From a virus: DNA of 21,384 nt. The translations under genes were made by a program, and so were the position numbers. Below the pieces are notes generated by a model. That model had not been told where the DNA came from, did no database searches, and saw nothing but the letters and a program-made list of their open reading frames with translations. This document shows positions 13,772 to 19,387 of this stretch, piece by piece (within the stretch, counting starts at the first letter, position 1; the number at the start of each line of letters is the position of its first letter). The stretch lies in the IMG/VR virus record IMGVR_UViG_3300010883_000601, positions 1 to 21,384 of that record. One strand, 5' to 3'.

Positions 13772-13789
13772 TTTGATATTTATACTTGA
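13772..13789 (+). promoter_or_regulatory. Putative late promoter box upstream of the neck operon
   Basis: TATTTATA at 13777-13784, just after the terminator and 27 bp before the ATG of the next gene, matching the boxes before gp22, the 18932 gene and gp18. The position between terminator and gene supports promoter activity. Confidence 0.5.
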
Positions 13790-13811
13790 GAAGTATTATG
13801 GAGAAAAATAA

Positions 13812-15011
13812 ATGAGTAAATTTCAATATGTGTATGAAGACCCATCAATTGCAGACAATGCGTGTGTAAATGATTCGACACCCTTTGGTGTTTATGATAA
13901 TGATGCAACATTCTGTTCAGAGAGTATAAGTGTATGTAAATTTGTAGCCCGAAGATTAGGTTTCCCTACTATGCAATTAGAATATGGTAGTGGTTCAATA
14001 TACGCTATGTTTGAAGAGTCTGTATCAGAATATTCTCAACAGATAAATCACTATAATATGAAAAATTGGTTATGGGAACATTATGGTAGTAGTAAACTTG
14101 CTGCTACTGGTTCTATGTTGTCGGGTTCAGGCTCATTAACACATAATCCTGTTACTCCACATATGGGAATGTCTGTACATTTATCTCAACAATATGGTCA
14201 AGAAGTAGGCCTTGGTGGTGATGTAACAATGTATACAGGCTCATTAGTTTTAACAGGAAGTAAACAAGTATACGATTTTAATACAGCAGACATACCTGAA
14301 TCACATACAGGAAGTAGAATTGAAATTTCAAGAGTATTCAATGAAGGTCCGTCAGCAATAACAAGATTTTATGACCCATATGCTGGTTCTTATGACCAAA
14401 GAAGTATGTTAGATGGATTTGGATTTGGTAATTCATCTCCAGCAGTAGAGTTTGTATTAAGACCAGTATCACACGATATAGCAAGAGCACAAGCAATTGA
14501 AACAAGTGATAAAATAAGAAAATCAGCATACTCATTTGAATTGATAAATAATCAAATAAGATTATTTCCTAGACCAGACCCAGCAGATAATGGAGATAGA
14601 ATTTGGTTTAATTACCAATTGAGAGAAGATAAAAGAGGTGCAAACACAGCTGAGTACTTATCAGGTACAACATCAGACCCATCTAATGCACCATATAACT
14701 TTATAGAATATACTAATATAAATGCACCTGGTAGACAATGGATAAGAAAGTATACTTTAGCATTATCAAAAGAATTATTAGGGATAATAAGAAGTAAGTA
14801 TCAAACTATGCCAATACCTAATGGTGAAGTAACAATGGATGGTGAAGGTTTGAAAGCTGAGGGTAGAGAAGAAAAACAACTACTTTTAGATGAATTAAAA
14901 GAATTTTTAGAGTCAGTAACTCTCACAGAAAGAGCAAGAGCTGAACAGGAACAAGCAGAATCTACACAGGTAGTTTTAAATAAATCACCTTTAAAAATAT
15001 ATTTAGGTTAA
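13812..15011 (+). CDS. Probable neck/connector protein, gp13-like
   Basis: 399 residues (T4 gp13: 309). The N-terminal helix segment VCKFVARRLGFPTMQLEYGS with a following I-x-x-x-x-E-x-x-x-x-Y pattern resembles head-completion adaptors of T4-like phages (RRLG-x-P...IE). A Gly/Ser-rich insertion (about 92-160) follows. The C-terminal RKYTLALSKELLGIIRSKYQ ... PIPNGEVTMDGEGLKAEGRE and a long helix resemble connector or adaptor C-termini. GGAGAAAA precedes the ATG. Recognition is by motif and by place between capsid and gp14/gp15-like genes; the exact T4 counterpart is uncertain. Confidence 0.7.
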   Translation: MSKFQYVYEDPSIADNACVNDSTPFGVYDNDATFCSESISVCKFVARRLGFPTMQLEYGSGSIYAMFEESVSEYSQQINHYNMKNWLWEHYGSSKLAATGSMLSGSGSLTHNPVTPHMGMSVHLSQQYGQEVGLGGDVTMYTGSLVLTGSKQVYDFNTADIPESHTGSRIEISRVFNEGPSAITRFYDPYAGSYDQRSMLDGFGFGNSSPAVEFVLRPVSHDIARAQAIETSDKIRKSAYSFELINNQIRLFPRPDPADNGDRIWFNYQLREDKRGANTAEYLSGTTSDPSNAPYNFIEYTNINAPGRQWIRKYTLALSKELLGIIRSKYQTMPIPNGEVTMDGEGLKAEGREEKQLLLDELKEFLESVTLTERARAEQEQAESTQVVLNKSPLKIYLG

Positions 15012-15023
15012 TAGGAGAAAAAA

Positions 15024-15887
15024 ATGGCTTACAATCGTAATAGAAAAATGAATGCTGGTAGAAAGGCATCGTCAAGACCAAATTTCAGGAAAGCAGCACC
15101 GTCTCAAACCCCAAGAATGCAACAAATGGGTAAAACGAATAGAGTACAAACAGTAGATTATATGGGAGCAACATTTAGAGTTTCAATGAACCCAATGAGA
15201 CCGGGTAGTGGTACTTTTACTTTAGTAAGAGGTAATTTGAATGGTGTAAAAATTCCAGGAGGTGTCAAACCAGGTAATGAATATATGGGATGGCCTGGAG
15301 AAAAACCAGATGATGGTGGTAATGAATCGGATTGTTTTAGTAGAAATTCTATTGTTAAATTAGAAAATGGAAATAATATTTCAATAAGTAAATTAAAAAT
15401 TGGTGATAAAGTAAAAACTATTAATAAGAATGGTAAAACAGAGTATTCAGAAGTTTATGCTTGGTTCCATAAATCGTATGAAGATTATCGTGATGATTAT
15501 ATAAATGTTAAAACTGAAGATAATACTTTAACAATAACACCGCAACATAGAATATTTGTAAATGATGTAGATAGTCCAGCTTCAGATATAAAAGTTGGTG
15601 ATACTATAAGTGGTCAGAAAGTTACAAGTGTAGATAGTATTACTGCATATGGTAAATATGCACCAGCAACAAAAAATGGATTTATTGTCGTTGATGGTAT
15701 AAATTGTTCTTGTTATGCATTTTATAGTCATAACTTCTGTCATGCAATGGTAAATGTATTATTAAAACCTCTTGTTAAACTTGTTCCTTCATTAGGTTCT
15801 TGGTTAGGTAAAGATGGTATTAATAAATTTTGTGCACCATTTATGAAAGATAGAACAATTGGAAGATTAATAACTAAATTAGGATAA
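15024..15887 (+). CDS. Hedgehog-type Hint domain protein
   Basis: 287 residues. Residues 1-103 are a basic tail plus a Gly/Pro-rich region; a Hint domain follows from Cys104. Motifs in order: C104-F-S at the start, IVKLENGNNISISKLKIGDK (110-129), T172-P-Q-H175 (the TxxH catalytic pair), IKVGDTISG (189-197), YAPATKNGFIVVDG (212-225) and C228-S-C230-Y-A (228-232), with His240 after it. The YAP-x-T...G...VVDG...SCYA pattern is that of hedgehog autoprocessing domains rather than inteins. Such domains rearrange the peptide bond before the first Cys to a thioester and release or esterify the N-terminal part. A 47-residue tail follows. It sits between neck genes; AGGAG precedes the ATG. Activity and purpose are inferred. 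Confidence 0.85.
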   Translation: MAYNRNRKMNAGRKASSRPNFRKAAPSQTPRMQQMGKTNRVQTVDYMGATFRVSMNPMRPGSGTFTLVRGNLNGVKIPGGVKPGNEYMGWPGEKPDDGGNESDCFSRNSIVKLENGNNISISKLKIGDKVKTINKNGKTEYSEVYAWFHKSYEDYRDDYINVKTEDNTLTITPQHRIFVNDVDSPASDIKVGDTISGQKVTSVDSITAYGKYAPATKNGFIVVDGINCSCYAFYSHNFCHAMVNVLLKPLVKLVPSLGSWLGKDGINKFCAPFMKDRTIGRLITKLG

Positions 15888-15891
15888 AACT

Positions 15892-16173
15892 ATGGCAAAT
15901 GAAATAGGAAAACCAAAATCAAATGCTCCATGGCCTTCACCTGAAATAAGAAGGAAATGGCAACATCACCCAGGTGCAAAACAGCGTGGGTTGACTGGAT
16001 TTAGTGGTGTAGACTCATATACTCTTTCAATACAAAATAAAAAGTATGGTGGGTATGGAGTACAATCATTAGGAGACTATAGAGCTAATGTAGTAAAACG
16101 AAGTGAATGTATGAATCCCGTACAAGGTATATTAGGTAAAAGAGCTCGTTTAAAACGAGACCAAGGAAGTTAG
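15892..16173 (+). CDS. Small basic hypothetical protein
   Basis: 93 residues, basic, rich in Gly, Lys, Arg and Pro, with a PWPSPEIRRKWQHHPG motif near the start and YGVQSLGDYRANVVKRSEC toward the end. No membrane segment or leader. It lies 4 bp after the Hint protein and 3 bp before the gp14-like gene, so it belongs to the neck operon. Probably a minor virion protein; no family recognised. Confidence 0.7.
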   Translation: MANEIGKPKSNAPWPSPEIRRKWQHHPGAKQRGLTGFSGVDSYTLSIQNKKYGGYGVQSLGDYRANVVKRSECMNPVQGILGKRARLKRDQGS

Positions 16174-16176
16174 ATT

Positions 16177-16650
16177 ATGGCAGATAAACCATTTTTCTTA
16201 CCACAACACGAGCTAGATATGATTAATTCAGTTAATAAAGAATTAATTGATGAGATTGTAGGTCAATCAGTTGACATCTATAAAGTAGATGCAGATGAAA
16301 CTGAGGCTAATATGTATGGTGAATCTGATACGAAATATTTTAAGGTTGGATTTAGAGTTAATTGTCTAGTATTATTTAATGAACCAGAAGAATTGTATGA
16401 AGCAGAGTATGGGCCTGATTATAATGCTACAATAGAAATGTATTTTCAGAAAGCTAATTTATCAAATGGTTCAGTAAATTTTTATCCAGAGTTGGGTGAT
16501 ATTGTAGATTGGAATGAACATTATTGGGAAATAAGTTCAGTAACACAACCTCAATTGGTATTAGGTCATCCAGGATACAGGCATCAAATTAAAGCATTAG
16601 CAAATAGAGCAAGATTATCTAACTTACAGATTGAAGAAAGGCCAAGATAA
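16177..16650 (+). CDS. Probable neck protein, gp14-like
   Basis: 157 residues, shorter than T4 gp14 (256). Features I associate with marine T4-like gp14: ELIDEIVGQSVDIYKVDADE (23-42), a conserved NMYGES, then acidic beta segments, PELGDIVDWNEHYWEISSV and the end RLSNLQIEERP. Acidic overall, no membrane segment. Position between gp13-like and gp15-like genes supports a neck or head-completion role. One-base overlap with the next start. Confidence in the exact T4 equivalence is moderate. Confidence 0.68.
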   Translation: MADKPFFLPQHELDMINSVNKELIDEIVGQSVDIYKVDADETEANMYGESDTKYFKVGFRVNCLVLFNEPEELYEAEYGPDYNATIEMYFQKANLSNGSVNFYPELGDIVDWNEHYWEISSVTQPQLVLGHPGYRHQIKALANRARLSNLQIEERPR

Positions 16651-16805
16651 TGAAACGAGAAAATTTTAAAATAAAAAATAAGGGAACATTAACTGGCACA
16701 GGCCCGAGTCAGAGGTTACCAATAGGTAGTAGACTGAAATACAGAACTACTAACTTTGGTGGATTTAGTCCTTTTGATATGCAACAAGTAAACAGGAGAA
16801 GATAA
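16650..16805 (+). CDS. Small basic protein with RENF leader
   Basis: 51 residues. The ATG shares one base with the previous stop (TAATG), and the stop abuts the next ATG. It begins MKRENFKIKNKG, related to the MAKENF leader of the two proteins at 16806 and 17134 and of 5487. The rest is Gly/Arg/Pro-rich without Cys. The tight packing and the shared leader support it as real. Function unknown. Confidence 0.65.
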   Translation: MKRENFKIKNKGTLTGTGPSQRLPIGSRLKYRTTNFGGFSPFDMQQVNRRR

Positions 16806-16825
16806 ATGGCAAAAGAAAATTTTAA
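16804..16825. repeat. 22-bp repeat at MAKENF gene start, copy 1
   Basis: Exact 22-bp match to 17132-17153, covering the start codon and leader codons. A third copy with one mismatch lies at 5485-5506. Shows that the leader spread by duplication. Confidence 0.9.
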
Positions 16826-17123
16826 TACAAACCCTAAAAAAAATACAAACTTACACGATAGAAGAAATATTGGGACTCATAAGAACAAAGGGCAGTGGCA
16901 TTTTGATAGTACTGGTCCTGGAATGGGGAAGAAAAAATATACTCAACAAGAAATTGTAAACTTATATTATAACTCAACTAAATTCCAAACTCAGTTTGGT
17001 AACCCACCATCTCATAATGTTGATGGTTTCTGGTTATACTTATGTTGTAAAATAACAGGTTCGTATGGTGGTGAATCAGCACAATCTTCTTGTTGGGGTG
17101 ATTGCGGTGGTTCAACCAATTAG
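16806..17123 (+). CDS. MAKENF-leader small protein with Cys cluster
   Basis: 105 residues: basic leader MAKENFNTNPKKN, then Lys/His-rich sequence, a helical KKYTQQEIVNLYYNSTKF segment and a Cys-bearing end (YLCCK and SSCWGDCGG, four Cys). AGGAG in the end of the upstream gene serves as ribosome site. Related to 17134 and 5487 by leader and Cys-rich end. Likely a small virion or envelope-exposed protein; function unknown. Confidence 0.7.
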   Translation: MAKENFNTNPKKNTNLHDRRNIGTHKNKGQWHFDSTGPGMGKKKYTQQEIVNLYYNSTKFQTQFGNPPSHNVDGFWLYLCCKITGSYGGESAQSSCWGDCGGSTN

Positions 17124-17131
17124 GAGATAAC

Positions 17132-17153
17132 AAATGGCAAAAGAAAATTTTAA
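17132..17153. repeat. 22-bp repeat at MAKENF gene start, copy 2
   Basis: Exact copy of 16804-16825 spanning the start codon of the next gene. Confidence 0.9.
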
Positions 17154-17325
17154 AGTAAAACAGGGAAAAAAACATCATAGTAAAGCTCAACCTAAATTAA
17201 AAAATAACCCAGGTGGTGATGATGAGACTTATGGTTGGTTTTGTTGTGCTTTTAATTTGTGGTGTTGTAATGATGGTAGAAACCATCCAAGAGAATATCC
17301 TAATAAACCTAATCCACCTTATTAG
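17134..17325 (+). CDS. MAKENF-leader mini-protein with CC...CC motif
   Basis: 63 residues: basic leader MAKENFKVKQGKKHHSK, then WFCCAFNLWCCNDG (two Cys pairs) and a Pro/Asn-rich end. AGGAG is 9-13 bases before the ATG. The paired Cys suggest disulfide or metal binding. The first 8 codons are nearly identical in DNA to those of the preceding gene. Function unknown. Confidence 0.68.
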   Translation: MAKENFKVKQGKKHHSKAQPKLKNNPGGDDETYGWFCCAFNLWCCNDGRNHPREYPNKPNPPY

Positions 17326-17334
17326 AGAGATAAA

Positions 17335-17589
17335 ATGAGAAAAAAATCAGAAAATCTAAAGGTAAGACCTAGTAATAAGAAAATGCCTCAAATGAGTGCA
17401 GATGAATTTAAACATTACAATGGTGATAATTTTCGTGGGTGTTCTTGTCAGAGGATAAGTTGGTGGACACATCATAGAGAATGTCAAGGCACCAATTGTC
17501 AAAATGGTGGAACATCTTGTTGGTTTGAATCAACTTGTATTGAAAGACCAGATGACAATAAAGACCGTAGAAATGATTCATACTTATAG
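17335..17589 (+). CDS. Small Cys-rich protein
   Basis: 84 residues with a basic N-terminus (MRKKSENLKVRPSNKK) and six Cys within about 37 residues (GCSCQ, REC, TNC, TSC, STC), with His-His and Trp-Trp between them. Could be a small zinc-binding or disulfide knot domain. It is flanked on both sides by the same junction (tagagagataaaatg), as is the next gene's start. Same general design as the MAKENF proteins but with a different leader. Confidence 0.68.
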   Translation: MRKKSENLKVRPSNKKMPQMSADEFKHYNGDNFRGCSCQRISWWTHHRECQGTNCQNGGTSCWFESTCIERPDDNKDRRNDSYL

Positions 17590-17598
17590 AGAGATAAA

Positions 17599-18006
17599 AT
17601 GGCAGTTAAAATACTAACAAATAAAAGAATAATTAAATATAGTGATAATAATCCTAATTTTGTTCCTGCAGTGGAAGAAAAGAAGAAACCTATTATTAGT
17701 GGTAATTTAAAAGAAGAGCACGAAGACGATATATATGGAGAACAAGAAGATAAAACACATACATATCAACCAGATAATGGTAATCTACAAATGACTGAAT
17801 TAATGACAGGACTTATGAATAAATTAGATGGGTTAAATGTTAATAAAGACATAATACAAAATAACAGAGCTATAGAAGTTGATATACAGAGAGAAATAGC
17901 TATAGGTAATGTTGATATTAGTGCTATTAAATCAGAAAAAATAAAAAATAAAGTAAATACATCAAAATTAAAAAAACTAAAAGCATTGAGAAAAAAGAGA
18001 AAATAA
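17599..18006 (+). CDS. Hypothetical protein with DVDIQ C-terminal module
   Basis: 135 residues, soluble, with an acidic middle (EEHEDDIYGEQEDK) and a basic C-terminus. Residues about 91-132 (AIEVDIQREIAIGNVDIS ... KVNTSKLKKLKALRK) match the C-terminal part of the membrane-anchored protein at 7678. The N-terminus MAVKILTN resembles MAVKPITN of the next gene, including at DNA level. Stop abuts the next ATG. Function unknown. Confidence 0.72.
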   Translation: MAVKILTNKRIIKYSDNNPNFVPAVEEKKKPIISGNLKEEHEDDIYGEQEDKTHTYQPDNGNLQMTELMTGLMNKLDGLNVNKDIIQNNRAIEVDIQREIAIGNVDISAIKSEKIKNKVNTSKLKKLKALRKKRK

Positions 18007-18876
18007 ATGGCAGTTAAACCAATAACAAACCCAAATCCTAAACAAGAAGTCAATAGAGGTAAAGAGGTTTCATTTAGACCTATTGATAGTCGTATGAGTG
18101 GAAACACGCAACGAGTATTACCTGCAGGAAAAGGTGGAACTAAAAATCACTCGATACATTTAAAAGATATAGATATGTCAATGATGAGTCATATAAAAAA
18201 TGTTATGAATATCCATGTTACTGAAGCAGGAGAGAAAATTAAAGTTCCTATATACTATGGTAATGAAGAGAGGTGGGCTGCTATTAAACGAAGAGGTGCA
18301 ATAAGAGATAAACAAGGTTCATTAATTTTACCATTAATGACTTTTAGAAGAACAAATGTAGTATTTACAGATTCTATGCCACAATCGTTTGACCATGATG
18401 TTAGAGGTGAGCATATACAAGTAGTTCGTTCAAAACAATATTCCCCAAAAAATAGATATTCTAAATTTTCAGTACAAAACGGAATAAAACCAGTTACACA
18501 AAGTATAGTAACAGGCATGCCAGATTTTATAGATTGTACTTATGAATTTTTTATATGGACAAGTTATACTGAACAGATGAACATTATTTTAGAATCATTT
18601 ATAGAACACGAAAACACTTATTGGGGTGATGAGCATAATTATAGATTTGTTGCTGCTCTTGAGGGTGGTTTTAACGATGTTACAGAACAAGAATTAGAAA
18701 GAAATAGAGTAGTATCATCTAACTTTAGTATTATGTTAAAGGGTTATGTACTACCAGAAATGAATAGTAGTATATATAGTGGTAAGTCTTTTGAGGCATT
18801 TAAAACACAATCGCCTTCTAAAGTTGTATTCGGATATGAGGGTGACGCTACAAATAAACAAGTTTTAGAAGATTAA
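18007..18876 (+). CDS. 15: Tail completion / sheath stabiliser, T4 gp15-like
   Basis: 289 residues (T4 gp15: 272). Matches by eye to gp15 in order: EKIKVPIYYGNEERW (T4 FIRVPITYASKEHF), ILPLMTFRRTNVVF (T4 LPRINLHLVDF), QYSPKNRYSKF, TYEFFIWTSYTEQMNIILES (T4 YELSIFTRYEDDMFQIVEQ), YRFVAALEGGFNDVTEQELE, RNRVVSSNFSIMLKGYVLPE (T4 RRRIEWSLTFEVNGWMYPP). gp15 caps the tail tube and sheath and joins the tail to the neck. Location before the sheath gene agrees. A basic 45-residue N-terminal extension is not seen in T4. Confidence 0.85.
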   Translation: MAVKPITNPNPKQEVNRGKEVSFRPIDSRMSGNTQRVLPAGKGGTKNHSIHLKDIDMSMMSHIKNVMNIHVTEAGEKIKVPIYYGNEERWAAIKRRGAIRDKQGSLILPLMTFRRTNVVFTDSMPQSFDHDVRGEHIQVVRSKQYSPKNRYSKFSVQNGIKPVTQSIVTGMPDFIDCTYEFFIWTSYTEQMNIILESFIEHENTYWGDEHNYRFVAALEGGFNDVTEQELERNRVVSSNFSIMLKGYVLPEMNSSIYSGKSFEAFKTQSPSKVVFGYEGDATNKQVLED

Positions 18877-18895
18877 TTGATGGTTTGAAAAAAAA

Positions 18896-18916
18896 CTATA
18901 TATTTATATATATATA
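18896..18916 (+). promoter_or_regulatory. Putative late promoter box upstream of the 18932 gene
   Basis: TATTTATA at 18901-18908 inside a TA-rich tract, 23 bp before the next ATG and followed by AGGAGG. Same core as the three other intergenic boxes. Confidence 0.45.
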
Positions 18917-18931
18917 CAATAGGAGGTTACA

Positions 18932-19249
18932 ATGCCAGAAGAAAAATCAAAAATAGAAGAAAAATACAAACAAGCAACTGAACCAGTTAAATTTAATGAA
19001 GACGAAATGAAATCAGTCAAAGATTTAAAACAAACTTATGGTTCTATTCAAGTACAATTTGGACAAGCTGCAATAACTAAGATAAAATTAGAAGAAGAGA
19101 TTGATGGTCTTAATAAATATGCAGATGAACTAAAAACACAATTCCTAGAAACACAGAAAAAAGAAGGTAGTTTTTTAGATTCTATTAAAGAGAAATATGG
19201 TGACGGGGAACTAAATCCTGAAACAGGTATTTTTACACCAGTAGACTAA
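18932..19249 (+). CDS. Small acidic coiled-coil protein
   Basis: 105 residues, charged and helical, with heptad-like stretches at about 40-80 (ITKIKLEEEIDGLNKYADEL) and a conserved-looking end YGDGELNPETGIFTPVD. A strong AGGAGG 7-12 bases before the ATG. It lies between gp15-like and sheath genes with its own promoter-like box. It could be a tail assembly factor; no family recognised. Confidence 0.75.
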   Translation: MPEEKSKIEEKYKQATEPVKFNEDEMKSVKDLKQTYGSIQVQFGQAAITKIKLEEEIDGLNKYADELKTQFLETQKKEGSFLDSIKEKYGDGELNPETGIFTPVD

Positions 19250-19293
19250 AATAATCATAAAAAATAAAAATATAATTGATGTTTGCAGTTAAC

Positions 19294-19312
19294 TTCATAT
19301 ATTTATATATGA
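19294..19312 (+). promoter_or_regulatory. Putative late promoter box upstream of the sheath gene
   Basis: ttcatatatttatatatga, with TATTTATA at 19300-19307, is 18/19 identical to the box before gp22. It overlaps the start of a perfect 14-bp palindrome (gacaattaattgtc, 19311-19324). The 138-bp gap 19250-19387 otherwise holds only AT-rich sequence and the sheath ribosome site (AGGAG). Confidence 0.55.
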
Positions 19313-19387
19313 CAATTAATTGTCTAAAAGCATGCATAAAATAACAAAAAAACAAGTTTTAAATACTAATATATTAGGAGAAAATTA

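Noticed and set aside
15333-15749. Splicing intein interrupting a structural gene
   Set aside because: The C-terminal part has the hedgehog SCYA pattern, and the HN near the end is followed by Phe-Cys rather than a clean His-Asn|Cys/Ser/Thr junction. The flanking parts do not look like halves of one known protein.
17766-18107. Hydrophobic - strand frame across 17599 and 18007 genes
   Set aside because: Shadow of Lys/Asn/Ile-rich coding sequence; spans two well-supported + strand genes.
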